This document shows, piece after piece, positions 14,401-22,857 of a stretch of 36,593 nucleotides of DNA (its first letter is position 1; every line of letters begins with the position of its first letter). The position numbers were made by a program, and so were the translations under genes. The notes under the pieces were generated by a model. The model did not search any database. It had not been told where the DNA came from and saw nothing but the letters and a program-made list of their open reading frames with translations. This stretch comes from a virus. The stretch spans positions 1-36,593 of the IMG/VR virus record IMGVR_UViG_3300035701_000134. One strand, given 5' to 3'.

Positions 14401-17400
14401 GACTTCTTTAACAAATATATTAAGAGAACACTCCCCACTGCCGAAGCTGGTATGCCAGAGGCAGGGCTTCAGCCTTCTATGCTAGAGGAAGTCCCGGCGA
14501 AGGAAGTTATCCCTGCGCCATCTGGAAAACTCGTTCAGGCTCGCATGGACGACTATTTGAGGTTAAGAGAATACAACAAACAAGCCGTAACGGACAGAAT
14601 CGCCGAGATTAAGAAGTCCTTAGAGACGAAGGGGAGACTACCCGCAGGACAGGGAACGAAGGGCGATTTACGACTCGAACTTGCGAGATTAGATGCACAG
14701 CAAGAACTCGATGCCGTAAAGAGTATCGAGGACTTGGATTTGCTAATCAGGACTGTTGAGAAGGAATTAGGCCGCCGCTCTTTGCCGGGTCAGGGTGAGT
14801 GGGCGAGGTCAGGGATAGAGTTAGCAAGGCATCCAAGAAAGCCCAATCTATTCCCAGAGTACACATCAAGGCAACTAGACGAGATGCGGAATGTCTATCT
14901 ACAGGCGAGGGGGAAAATAGAACCCGCAACCGCAACTGTCAAGGCTGAGGATATACCAAGCGATATGCCGGCATTGACTAACACGCAACTGACTCCGGCA
15001 CAGGTAGAGAAAACCATCGAGCTATTCAAGCAAGCCGTAATCGCTCCCAATGCGGAAATGCAAAGAGCGGCAGCGATTGAGTTAAGAAAACATGTCCTTG
15101 CTCAGAGGGCAAAGTCAGCCAGTGAAAGTGCCGAGGCTATGATAGTCGAAGGTGCGAATCCTGAAGAGGCTATCAGGATGGCCGAGCAGATGTTTATGAC
15201 TGGTAAACTCCCTGACCTTACTACTGACTACTTTGACGACCTCACTCAGGAGATGCGGAATGTCCTCTTTGCCAAAGTTTATAACTACTGGAAAGACAAA
15301 AGCTGGTTTGAACTTATATCAACCTTTGATGCACTTACGAACACTTTAGCGGGCAAGTCTATCCCCAGAGTAAAGGGGATTGGAAGTAAATACTTCCCGA
15401 ACGGCGGTTCGGCATGGGATAGGTTAGCCAGGGTCTTTGTTGGTGACATAGAAGTCCTGAATGCGCTCGACCAGGGCAAATCTTTGAGAGACGTCATTCA
15501 GGGTGTGCTACTGGAGTCTGGTAGGGGCGTGGTGACGCTGAACCAGGAAACCATCAACTGGCTAAAGGAATTAAGCACTATCAGCGAAGAGGACAAATTA
15601 CTATTAACAAAGCCTTTATCAGAACTCACTGAGGAAGATGTCAGGAGAATTGCCACAAGTTGGTTCTGGAGTCGCCAGAATGAACTTAACACACTTCTGG
15701 CCGCAGGAACTATCACACGTAGCGAGTATCAACTTGAATTAGCCATAGCAAAAGACAGGGTTTTCCCTCATAAACCAATGGGGGCGGCTACTACTTATCC
15801 AACCGGTGTTGCGGGGCAGCCACGCCTGGGTGAAGGTTATACTCCAATAGAGGGAATACCAGAAACCAGAACGGCAGAGGAATTAAGGTTAGCCAAGTTC
15901 GAGCTCGAAAAGAAGCAGAGAGAAGCAACGACAGAACCAACCGTGACACCCCCTCCGTCTGAATGGGCTGCATATAACGAAGCCTTTAAGGAAATGCCCT
16001 TACTTACTCTGAGGGAAAAGGGTACTATCGTACGAACTCTCAAATCTGTGGGGTTAGGAGTAATAGACATAGGCAATGCTATGAGGGCATTGAAAGCCTC
16101 TATTGACCAATCATTCTCAAGGACTACCAAGATGCTTGTTCCTGGGCATCCCGTCTTATGGTATAGGGCAGAAATAGAGGCATGGACTTCAACGTTTAGT
16201 CAGCAAAGGGCTGAGGCAAATTGGCAACGAATTATTAAAGACCCCCGGTTCGACCTCTATGAGGAGATACGGCAAAAGACTGGCCAGGACCCGTTGCGTA
16301 TCTTTGAAGTACCCAAAGGGACTGCACAATGGCGAGCTGCTGAGGAATATGGGTATTTAACTGAAGAGAGGGCTATCCCTAGATTTGTGGCAAAGATAGC
16401 TCCTATTAAAATGTCTGGTCGGGGCTTTACTACTGGTTGTAACGTCATGGTTTGGGGGGCATGGAATAAATACTATGACGCTACAATGAGAATAGCAGAC
16501 CGCATAGCCTCTGGCGACATAAAACTACCAGAGGGTGAGGCGCTTAGTATTTATCAGGAAATGGCTGATTATCAGAAATATCTTGCCGATGCTGTCCAGA
16601 GAGCGAGTCTGGGCAAGGCTTCAGGAATGGCTCCAGCATTAGGGGCGACCTTCTTCGCGATACGGTCTAAACTGGCAAGATTACTCTTTCCAAGGCATCT
16701 TGTGTCTTCCAATCCTAGGGTAAGAGCACAGGCATGGAAGGACTTTAGCCTCTTTGTCGGCGCAAACTCTGGTTTGGTTATGCTGGGTTTTTGGCTTGGT
16801 TTGTGGGACGTGGAACGAGACCCCCGCAACGCCGAGGTTATGAGCATCAGAATCGGCAACATGAGGATAGACCCTTGGGCTGGTTACAGGCAATTCCTTG
16901 TTCTTTACTCGCGCCTTATCAGCGGAACGGGTATATCATCAGTCACAGGACAGGAATATGAGGTCAACCCGATAGCAGCACTTACCAGCTTTTTCAGGGG
17001 TTCATTAGCGCCACTCACAAGTGCTTTACTTGACTTCTGGACTGGTAAGGACTTCTTAGGAGAAAAGATTGACATAGACAATCCTAAACAGTGGCTTGAT
17101 AGGATAGCTCCTTTTGCTATACAGGATATATACGAGGCGTTTCTGGATGACTGGCAACATGGCTTGATTGCGATTATACCTGCAATAATGGGTGAGGGTG
17201 TACAAACCTATACCGGAGACTGGGGGGAGAACTGGAAGAAACTAGGTTTACCCAAGTATCCCGAAAACACAGGGTATGGAATCTATGAGCCAGTCTATGA
17301 TCTCACTGACTTCTGGGCTGATACGGCTTCCCAATTCAGAGGAGTAGACCCTGCCACGCTTACGGCGAGCAAGGGCTTTCCTGAGTATGTGAGGTCAATC

Positions 17401-18744
17401 GCTACAGCCTTACAGATTATAGACCAACTAGACACATTGCCGAACAAGCGTCTTGCCTCTCTTAATGCCGATCCTGAAAAGGGCACGACCTTCATGCAGT
17501 ATTACCAGATGTGGCAGGATAGGCAGAAGATCGTTGCTTCTGGTGATACGGAGAAACTAAAAACCTTTGACGCTGACGAAAGAACCCGGAACGCCTACCT
17601 GGGCAACATCACCCAAGCTCAATACGCTCTCTTAGTCGAGTATCACTCTCTTCCTGAGTCTGAAAAGGCAGACTTTCTAGGGAGACACCCCGAACTTTAC
17701 ATCAATCCTAGAGAGGAATGGTTAAGGACACACCCCGAAGAGAACGCACTCTTAGCATTATGGGGCAAGGCTGACGTTTACACTTCTGAGGCGTTGAGCC
17801 AGATATCTACATTGACTAAACAACTAGACATTCCTGAAAACGCTCTGGTAATGAAAGACCTCGATCCCGTGACGGAATTGAAACTCAAGAACCAGCATTT
17901 ATCTGACCTGCTTGATGCCTACGGAGGGCTAGACGACACCTTAAAGGGGCCCGACGGCCTGACGGCCAGGGACAGGGCGATCAAGGGATTATACGCCGAT
18001 AATCCTGAGTTCAGGGGCGACCAACGGAGGATCGAGGCTATAGATGTGGGGACGAAAGATAATCCTACTATTGAAAGTATGATTGAAGGCTGGGTAGAGA
18101 GAGGTCAAGTCGCAGACGAGTTCGGGTCAAGCAGTGCGGAAATGAAACTCTGGCTCATAGACAACAAGGAAGTCCACCAGTGGGCTTTAGAGAACGGACT
18201 TTTAAGCGATACCGGCGAGGACTGGAACGAGAACATCCTGAGGCTCGAAGTCAATTATCGAGAGGACTTTGAGAAGTATGCCGATTATGGAAATGAGAAA
18301 TCTCCTCTTTACATTGCCAACGACACGGCAAGAGCGGACGCAAGGGAAGCGATGATCTTTTCCAACGATAAGATGACTTCCTTCGGAGTAGCTTATTACA
18401 CGATAAACGCGCTTCAAAAGAATCTTCCTGAAAACCTTGTTACGACTTACGTTGGCTACTATGGGATAAGGAAGAAGGAAGGCGTGGATTACTCGAAAAC
18501 TGGCTGGTATGACGATGACTGGTACTTAATCGAAAACAAAAACTTCTACGACACGATGCTAAGTTTAGGACTCTGGCAATCACGAGACTTTTCCAAAGTC
18601 CCAACAAGACAGGTTTACAGCTTGTATCAGACATATCTAGGCAAGGAAACAGGAACACCCAGACTGGACTTCAGGGCACAACATCTTGAGCTGGACGCCT
18701 GGCTGGTTCTAGCCAAGGGTTACACACCTGTAGGTAATAGATAG
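11422..18744 (+). CDS. Giant multidomain virion-associated protein with a zincin motif, 2,440 aa
   Basis: This one gene takes 20% of the genome. Residues 337-341 are a glutamine run. Residues about 374-500 hold hydrophobic helices with Gly/Ala-rich turns (SIGSSLAYSLAVMGTIVAV, GLIAGGVEAVSDIPFIGLVF) and an EGLEEVV block typical of large phage ejection or polyvalent proteins. Residues 917-921 are HEALH, a zinc-metallopeptidase HExxH signature. A hydrophobic stretch recurs near 1777-1795, with a following region (GSLAPLTSALLDFWTGKDFLGE near 1875) like the C-terminal parts of such proteins. The end is helical and polar. It overlaps the gene before it and lies between portal and scaffold. Likely roles are an internal or DNA-ejection protein, with possible protease activity; both are inferred. 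Confidence 0.7.
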   Translation: MIGLDEAQLLKQFREAKDVEIERLLSQYSTSLSDVREMYPQLTGAISQRQLTTAFPTQPLFFTPSEAMEMGLSLQEGWMLKMTPTEGGYTSSFITPSKWEVTEDDFYVSPTGERYSKADMEALLAVPTGEYTEISVATTIDDLTEEGKIQYQEYQSSGGQLDVVGWLNLREAQQVETEQVFGKVFPEQTTDEVLNYMATDPTGFLADIREIGPTEDVITLLKSLEFQDEQGNPYHLTDEEIQELFGTTPVPEYIPESAWKDFKDSLLAGAVGTIQNIETWLLTQPVTKPTAENVQAWATRTTAIAPEFLGQYLETTAQAHYEEALRQTAEAYIRRRQQQQQYWIDHPELVPNPEYLQNPFKKPSLFLTPGYWTYSIGSSLAYSLAVMGTIVAVSAVATPFAGIPAGVLVAAMPEAGNMLDQLISMGVPVAEARQKALLGGLIAGGVEAVSDIPFIGLVFKPLRPVIQPLINTIKKITTNALAKAVITGLTIPQIEGLEEVVTQLAQNAILKHYDATQSLLEGVSQAYIQATIASLPFGAIGGMASYRTFRSSLSTETGTQLDGLVDKLQKQGLTEEQAQVQAVNELARTPEIEPDLSKAIEAAQQEYLESQGVSSVEELIPDQGIAGDILNEMRIAEEIGRGVTISDVTPKGFGVEEGGEVVSPKVQKRAGETLDEAIAREVGYQIDNGRVKLAEDRDGWKATIVGVADDKPHVIRAYSKQQVLNEVWKYLNPDYVEAKAVTPTATAEKITAPEVAKGQIVKVPYGTQAYQVLLKDKISVAELQAKIDWNKKQEQNWLSKVAEMGDVAQEQANTYRKGIDSMESLLPKGVIPEVSGVVPQAGIAKINILSEDKSLLNEISPSILDFISKMADAGYTVNLVPRVKGIKYAYVSRGMEERPFDIFINIQKGEINESLIHEALHQIGDGKWNSPLAKAMRTEWETFLKKSPAESKAMGFTDPMWNVRKKRGELLSELGEQYIATPEELKNNMPSVYDFFNKYIKRTLPTAEAGMPEAGLQPSMLEEVPAKEVIPAPSGKLVQARMDDYLRLREYNKQAVTDRIAEIKKSLETKGRLPAGQGTKGDLRLELARLDAQQELDAVKSIEDLDLLIRTVEKELGRRSLPGQGEWARSGIELARHPRKPNLFPEYTSRQLDEMRNVYLQARGKIEPATATVKAEDIPSDMPALTNTQLTPAQVEKTIELFKQAVIAPNAEMQRAAAIELRKHVLAQRAKSASESAEAMIVEGANPEEAIRMAEQMFMTGKLPDLTTDYFDDLTQEMRNVLFAKVYNYWKDKSWFELISTFDALTNTLAGKSIPRVKGIGSKYFPNGGSAWDRLARVFVGDIEVLNALDQGKSLRDVIQGVLLESGRGVVTLNQETINWLKELSTISEEDKLLLTKPLSELTEEDVRRIATSWFWSRQNELNTLLAAGTITRSEYQLELAIAKDRVFPHKPMGAATTYPTGVAGQPRLGEGYTPIEGIPETRTAEELRLAKFELEKKQREATTEPTVTPPPSEWAAYNEAFKEMPLLTLREKGTIVRTLKSVGLGVIDIGNAMRALKASIDQSFSRTTKMLVPGHPVLWYRAEIEAWTSTFSQQRAEANWQRIIKDPRFDLYEEIRQKTGQDPLRIFEVPKGTAQWRAAEEYGYLTEERAIPRFVAKIAPIKMSGRGFTTGCNVMVWGAWNKYYDATMRIADRIASGDIKLPEGEALSIYQEMADYQKYLADAVQRASLGKASGMAPALGATFFAIRSKLARLLFPRHLVSSNPRVRAQAWKDFSLFVGANSGLVMLGFWLGLWDVERDPRNAEVMSIRIGNMRIDPWAGYRQFLVLYSRLISGTGISSVTGQEYEVNPIAALTSFFRGSLAPLTSALLDFWTGKDFLGEKIDIDNPKQWLDRIAPFAIQDIYEAFLDDWQHGLIAIIPAIMGEGVQTYTGDWGENWKKLGLPKYPENTGYGIYEPVYDLTDFWADTASQFRGVDPATLTASKGFPEYVRSIATALQIIDQLDTLPNKRLASLNADPEKGTTFMQYYQMWQDRQKIVASGDTEKLKTFDADERTRNAYLGNITQAQYALLVEYHSLPESEKADFLGRHPELYINPREEWLRTHPEENALLALWGKADVYTSEALSQISTLTKQLDIPENALVMKDLDPVTELKLKNQHLSDLLDAYGGLDDTLKGPDGLTARDRAIKGLYADNPEFRGDQRRIEAIDVGTKDNPTIESMIEGWVERGQVADEFGSSSAEMKLWLIDNKEVHQWALENGLLSDTGEDWNENILRLEVNYREDFEKYADYGNEKSPLYIANDTARADAREAMIFSNDKMTSFGVAYYTINALQKNLPENLVTTYVGYYGIRKKEGVDYSKTGWYDDDWYLIENKNFYDTMLSLGLWQSRDFSKVPTRQVYSLYQTYLGKETGTPRLDFRAQHLELDAWLVLAKGYTPVGNR

Positions 18745-18755
18745 GTGTAGTTAGA

Positions 18756-18875
18756 ATGAAATTTACACCATCACCTACAAAGATAGTGAGGGTCATCAAC
18801 AAAGAGGGGAATATCAAACTCGTGCCTATAAATAGGGCGCAAAGACGGAGACTGGGGATAGGAAAAGTTAAATAA
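18756..18875 (+). CDS. Small basic protein, 39 aa
   Basis: A short frame between the giant gene and the HEAIH gene; its TAA is followed directly by the next ATG. The product is very basic (INRAQRRRLGIGKVK at the end) and could bind nucleic acid or proteins. The ribosome site is weak, so confidence is limited. Confidence 0.45.
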   Translation: MKFTPSPTKIVRVINKEGNIKLVPINRAQRRRLGIGKVK

Positions 18876-19223
18876 ATGAACAAGGATTTTGCTTTATTCC
18901 AGAGTGAGTTCAAGAAGTGGCAGAAACTATTTGGCTTAAACGGCTATAGGGTTTACTTCAAGCATGAGCCTATAGAGGAGCATTTTGCTGAGATTGAAGT
19001 TGACCAAGGGAACATGGCAGCCCTTGTAAGGCTGAATAGCAACCTGCCTGATAAGGACAAGCCCTACAAGGATATTAAGCAGAGTGCCAAGCACGAGGCG
19101 ATACATTTATTGGTGAGCAGGTTAGAGAAGAATGGGCGGTGTCGGTACATATCATCGGGCGAAATGTACGAAGCTACTGAAGAATTGGTATTTAGGTTAG
19201 AGAATCTAATCCCTTCATCATAA
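18876..19223 (+). CDS. Small HExxH (zincin-like) protein, 115 aa
   Basis: Residues 73-77 read HEAIH, followed some 25 residues later by an acidic helix (MYEATEELVFRLENLI) that could give the third zinc ligand. The N-terminus is alpha/beta-like (FQSEFKKWQKLFGLNGYRVYFKHEPIEEHFAEIEV). This is the layout of minimal zinc-dependent metalloproteases and of several phage protein families with that fold. It stands just upstream of scaffold and coat, the usual position of a head maturation protease, while no serine-type prohead protease is recognisable. The activity is inferred from the motif only. Confidence 0.6.
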   Translation: MNKDFALFQSEFKKWQKLFGLNGYRVYFKHEPIEEHFAEIEVDQGNMAALVRLNSNLPDKDKPYKDIKQSAKHEAIHLLVSRLEKNGRCRYISSGEMYEATEELVFRLENLIPSS

Positions 19224-19238
19224 AGGGTCGTTGGGAAA

Positions 19239-19296
19239 GCCACCGCCTTAAAGGGTGGCACAGCTCCAGAAAATCTTTACATTCTGGGGCATTTTT
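19239..19296 (+). terminator. Tandem hairpins with T-run before the scaffold gene
   Basis: The first hairpin is GCCACC/GGTGGC (19239-19244 and 19254-19259). The second is GCTCCAGAA/TTCTGGGGC (19263-19271 and 19282-19290) followed by ATTTTT. The second is a convincing intrinsic terminator. It lies just before the strong AAGGAGGT of the scaffold gene and could adjust capsid gene expression. Confidence 0.7.
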
Positions 19297-19312
19297 ATTT
19301 AAGGAGGTACAA

Positions 19313-20038
19313 GTGGACGAAACCAAAGGAAACCCAGGGGACTCTCTTCAGGAACCTGGACAGGCTTCTAAGGTTGCCGAAGGGATTACTTCAAAACAAG
19401 CTAGAACTTACACAGAAGAGGAGCTGCAAAAGGCGAAGAGCGATGCTCTTGCTGCTGCGGGCAGGGATGCCAAATCGCTATCTGAAAAGGAATCTGCTCT
19501 TAAAGTCGACCGTGAGGCTATTGAGGCTGAAAAGACTAAGATAGCCGACTGGCAAAGGCAAAGAGATGAAACTGAACTAGCGGAAGCGAGGCGAGACCCT
19601 GACAAGCTGTCTGCCTGGCAAAAGAAGCAGACTGAAAAGACGCGGGATGCTGAATTTGCCAAGCGTGAGCAAGACGTTAAAAAGCGGGAGCAAGACCTTG
19701 CTCGGCGAGAGGCTGAACAGGAGGCGACGGTCAGGGCCACGCAAGAGGCTCAACTGGGAATGAAGGTCTACGAAATCGCAGCGAAGTATGATCTCAACCC
19801 GGAAGAGCTGAGAAAGGACATGAAGGACCTTAACCTGACCACGCTGGAACAGCTGGAAAAATACGCCAAGCGCATGAGCACCACGGGACAACGACCACCC
19901 GGGGGCGAAGGCGCCAAGGTGACAACCGCTCCTATAACTGTGTCGACTTCTGGCGGTGGGAAGCTGACTCAGGAGCAGTTGGATAAACTGCCGATGAATG
20001 AATATGCTGACTACCGGAAAAAACAAACTCCTCAATAA
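19313..20038 (+). CDS. Capsid scaffold protein, 241 aa (GTG start)
   Basis: The GTG at 19313 is used because AAGGAGGT lies at 19301-19308. The protein is a long charged coiled coil (residues about 40-150: EKESALKVDREAIEAEKTKIADWQRQRDE and KREQDVKKREQDLARREAEQE) with a C-terminal disordered region and a short terminal helix (LTQEQLDKLPMNEYADYRKKQ). That architecture and a place directly before the coat gene are typical of P22- and T7-type scaffolds, whose C-terminal helix binds coat. The role is to direct procapsid assembly and leave before or during packaging. Confidence 0.8.
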   Translation: MDETKGNPGDSLQEPGQASKVAEGITSKQARTYTEEELQKAKSDALAAAGRDAKSLSEKESALKVDREAIEAEKTKIADWQRQRDETELAEARRDPDKLSAWQKKQTEKTRDAEFAKREQDVKKREQDLARREAEQEATVRATQEAQLGMKVYEIAAKYDLNPEELRKDMKDLNLTTLEQLEKYAKRMSTTGQRPPGGEGAKVTTAPITVSTSGGGKLTQEQLDKLPMNEYADYRKKQTPQ

Positions 20039-20042
20039 TCTA

Positions 20043-20060
20043 AACGGGGAAATCCCCGTT
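20043..20060 (+). promoter_or_regulatory. RBS-adjacent hairpin before the coat gene
   Basis: AACGGGG (20043-20049) pairs with CCCCGTT (20054-20060) around AAAT; the ribosome site GGAGG follows directly at 20061. It could tune or protect coat mRNA. Confidence 0.5.
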
Positions 20061-20070
20061 GGAGGAAAAC

Positions 20071-21186
20071 ATGACTCAGACATTACTTACACCCAGCATC
20101 ATTGCTAAAGAAGCATTGCTGGCACTCGAAAACAATTTGGTGATGGCTAACCTGGTTCACCGGGCCTACTCCCCTGAATTTCAGAGCAAGGCCGGGGCAA
20201 CCGTGACAATCAGGAAGCCCGCCACCTTCGCTGCTTCAGCGTTCTCAACGACTGTGGCTGCGCAGGAAGTCGTGGAATCGAGCGTTCAGGTAGTTCTGGA
20301 CAAGTTCTACGATATTTCTGCTGCCATTACATCACAGCAACTCAGCCTTGAGGTTGCCGATTTCCGAACCCAGGTGCTCGACCCGATGATGAGGGCACAC
20401 GCTCAGAACGTGGACTACCAGATATTCCAGGCTGTCTATAAGACCTTCGCCGGCCACACAAGAGCTACTGCTACTACGGCAGTTATTGGCGACCTGGTCA
20501 ACCTGGTAGCTCAGTTGGACCTTCAGAAAGTCCCACCGAGCGAGAGGCGGGTTGTCTTGAACCCGATAACCTATGCCAGATATGCTCCGCTCGATGCCGT
20601 TCTGCATGCCGACAAGAGGGGGTCACCACTCACCATCAACGAATACTCCATCGGCAGAATGTTCGGCGCAGACTGGTATATGGACCAGAACGTACCGACG
20701 TACACCAGCTTAGTCCTGGACGCTGCTGGTGCCATGAGTGGAGCTGCTGCTGCCGGTGCGACTGCTGCGACTATCTCTGCTTTGACCGATACAGAAGTTG
20801 TGGCTGCCGGCGATGTGTTCAAGGTGGTAGGCAGCGACAAGGGCTACCTCATCGTAACCGGGGGCACTGTAGGGTCAACAGTGTGCGTGATTACCTTCAG
20901 TCCTGGGTTTGATGCTGCCATTGCTAACACTGCCGTGGTTACATTCCAGAAGACCAGCAAGAACAACCTGGCCTTCCACAAGAACGCCATTGCCCTGGTC
21001 AGTGCGCCTCTTGCGCCTTACCTGGGTGGTGTAAATTCCAGCGTTGAAACATACAAGGGCATTTCCTGTCGTGTTGCCTTCGATGGCGACACATCCGCTA
21101 AGACCAACCGAATATCGGTTGATATGCTCTTCGGTGTCAAGACTCTGGACAAGGAACTAGGCGCCAGATTCTTCGACTACGGATAA
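20071..21186 (+). CDS. P22-type major coat protein, 371 aa
   Basis: The start follows GGAGGAAAAC. The sequence has the P22 coat (gp5-like, HK97-fold) pattern: an N-terminal helix region (TQTLLTPSIIAKEALLALENNLVMANLVHRAYS), then KAGATVTIRKPATFAA, a long helix (LDPMMRAHAQNVDYQIFQAVYK), the RRVVLNPITYARYAPLDAVLHADKRG block, and IGRMFGADWYMDQNVPTYT. Residues about 230-300 form a beta-rich inserted domain (VVAAGDVFKVVGSDKGYLIV), corresponding to the I-domain of this family. The end is the usual MLFGVKTLDKELGARFF. It forms the icosahedral head. The preceding scaffold gene fits this family. Confidence 0.9.
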   Translation: MTQTLLTPSIIAKEALLALENNLVMANLVHRAYSPEFQSKAGATVTIRKPATFAASAFSTTVAAQEVVESSVQVVLDKFYDISAAITSQQLSLEVADFRTQVLDPMMRAHAQNVDYQIFQAVYKTFAGHTRATATTAVIGDLVNLVAQLDLQKVPPSERRVVLNPITYARYAPLDAVLHADKRGSPLTINEYSIGRMFGADWYMDQNVPTYTSLVLDAAGAMSGAAAAGATAATISALTDTEVVAAGDVFKVVGSDKGYLIVTGGTVGSTVCVITFSPGFDAAIANTAVVTFQKTSKNNLAFHKNAIALVSAPLAPYLGGVNSSVETYKGISCRVAFDGDTSAKTNRISVDMLFGVKTLDKELGARFFDYG

Positions 21187-21207
21187 ACGAATTGATCTGG
21201 CTAATTA

Positions 21208-21235
21208 AGAGAGGGGGGCATAAGCTCCCCTCTCT
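21208..21235 (+). other. Strong hairpin after the coat gene, no T-run
   Basis: Twelve pairs (AGAGAGGGG/CCCCTCTCT extended inward with one G-T pair) close an ATAA loop. No T-run follows. It probably protects the coat mRNA 3' end or acts as a weak terminator before the next gene. Confidence 0.6.
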
Positions 21236-21250
21236 CAGTAAAGGAGGTTT

Positions 21251-22846
21251 ATGCGCGTCCTGATAACAGGAAATTCGCCCTTCTGCTCTACTGGATATGG
21301 CATCCAAGCAGCTAGGCTCGCCTTATGTCTTAAGGAAATGGGGCATGAGCCAGCCATCTTCGCTTATTTCGGGTTAGGTGGAAACTTGATTCAATGGAAT
21401 GGCATACCTATTTATCCCAATAATAATGACGACTACGGAGTGAAGTATGCCGAGAGAATCTACCAGCACTTCAAAGCCGACATCTTGATTACGTTGGTGG
21501 ACATCTGGATATTGAAAGACCTCCCAACGACAATGAAGTGGTTTCCCTGGACTCCTGTTGACCATGAACCCATGCCACCGAGGGTTTACCAGGTCCTTCA
21601 TAACCACCAGGGAATTTACAAGCCGATAGCCATGTCCCAATACGGCAAGAAAGAGATGGAACGGTTAGGGATAGACTCCTTTTATGTTCCCCACATGATA
21701 GATTGCGATGCCTTCCGTCCTGACGAAGAGATCAGAAAAGAGCATCGGAAACTACTCGGCTGGACTGACAAGTTTGTTATCGGCTCAGTCGGCACGAACG
21801 TCAGGGAGAGAAAGAACTGGACGGCCATGTTTCTGGCTCTTCAGAAGTTCCGCAGATCGCATGATGACGTTCTCATGTATTGCCACACAGACGCTTTTGA
21901 GTCAAGAGGGCGAGACCTGGAAGCACTACGACAAAGTTTGATGATTCAGGACATTACCTTCTTCCCCGGAATAACCGAAATGAAGGTAGAGGGGATCACC
22001 GAAGAGACGATGAACAATATGTACAACAGTCTCGATGTTTATTTACATCCTTCTAAGGGCGAAGGGTTCGGAATACCCATCATCGAGGCCCAAAGTTGTG
22101 GTGTGCCGGTGATCGTTTCAAACAATACGGCTCAACCTGAACTATGCGGCGGAGGCTGGATATTGAAGGACCTGCGCCCGGAATGGGACGAGCAGAGTTC
22201 CTGGGAAGGCGCGGCTAATCCAGATGAGATTTTAGAATACCTTGAACAAGCCTACCAGGAAAAGAAGTCGGGGAAATTGGAAGAGAGAAAGGTAGCAGCC
22301 CGCGAAAAGGCTCTCGAATACGACTACCGAATAGTCATGGAGAAATACTGGAAACCGACCTTAATCGAAATTGAGAGGCTGCTTAAAGTCGCAACAGAAC
22401 CAGATGCCCACCTGAGAACATGGACTCCTCAAAATTGGGAAGCAATAAGGGACAAGGATTACAGGCAATCCCTCATTCCGCCTCTATGCGAACCTAAGAA
22501 GGTAATTGATATAGGCTGCGGGCCGAAAAGTCCCTGGCGAAAATACCTTGAACCTCTAGGGGAGTATACCGGCATAGACATTCAAGGCGGGGATGGTGTT
22601 ATTCAGATGGATGCCCAGAACCTCAAATTCCCCGATAAAGAGTTCGGGTTTGCCTGGTGCTGTGATGTCCTGGAGCACGTAGATAACCCTGAAAGGGTCG
22701 TCAGAGAGGCAAGAAGGGTCGCCAAGCATGGTGCCATAGTGTTCTGCACTCCCAATGCCAAAGAGTTCAAGATAGACCCGAGCCACAAGGTTGTAACACT
22801 CAAACACGCACTTACAAAAGCCGGCCACGGCTTAATAACGTGGTAA
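21251..22846 (+). CDS. Glycosyltransferase (GT4-like)-SAM methyltransferase fusion, 531 aa
   Basis: Residues 1-390 are a GT-B-fold glycosyltransferase: N-terminal RVLITGNSPFCSTGYGIQAARLA, nucleotide-binding FVIGSVGTNVRERKNW, and the retaining EX7E motif at E271/E279 (EGFGIPIIE). Residues about 415-510 are a class I methyltransferase: VIDIGCGPKSPW (from 418), YTGIDIQGGDG, DKEFGFAWCCDVLEHVDNPERVVREA. The gene sits between coat and adaptor genes with a strong AAAGGAGG. It may glycosylate and methylate virion proteins or phage DNA, or alter host surface sugars; the sequence does not decide. The methyltransferase part ends soon after its last recognisable strand. Confidence 0.85.
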   Translation: MRVLITGNSPFCSTGYGIQAARLALCLKEMGHEPAIFAYFGLGGNLIQWNGIPIYPNNNDDYGVKYAERIYQHFKADILITLVDIWILKDLPTTMKWFPWTPVDHEPMPPRVYQVLHNHQGIYKPIAMSQYGKKEMERLGIDSFYVPHMIDCDAFRPDEEIRKEHRKLLGWTDKFVIGSVGTNVRERKNWTAMFLALQKFRRSHDDVLMYCHTDAFESRGRDLEALRQSLMIQDITFFPGITEMKVEGITEETMNNMYNSLDVYLHPSKGEGFGIPIIEAQSCGVPVIVSNNTAQPELCGGGWILKDLRPEWDEQSSWEGAANPDEILEYLEQAYQEKKSGKLEERKVAAREKALEYDYRIVMEKYWKPTLIEIERLLKVATEPDAHLRTWTPQNWEAIRDKDYRQSLIPPLCEPKKVIDIGCGPKSPWRKYLEPLGEYTGIDIQGGDGVIQMDAQNLKFPDKEFGFAWCCDVLEHVDNPERVVREARRVAKHGAIVFCTPNAKEFKIDPSHKVVTLKHALTKAGHGLITW

Positions 22847-22857
22847 GGAGGTGAACG

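Noticed and set aside
11422-18744. Tape measure protein
   Set aside because: It lies between portal and scaffold, not after tail tube genes; no tube, sheath or chaperone frameshift gene is present; and it lacks the long helical repeats of tape measures.
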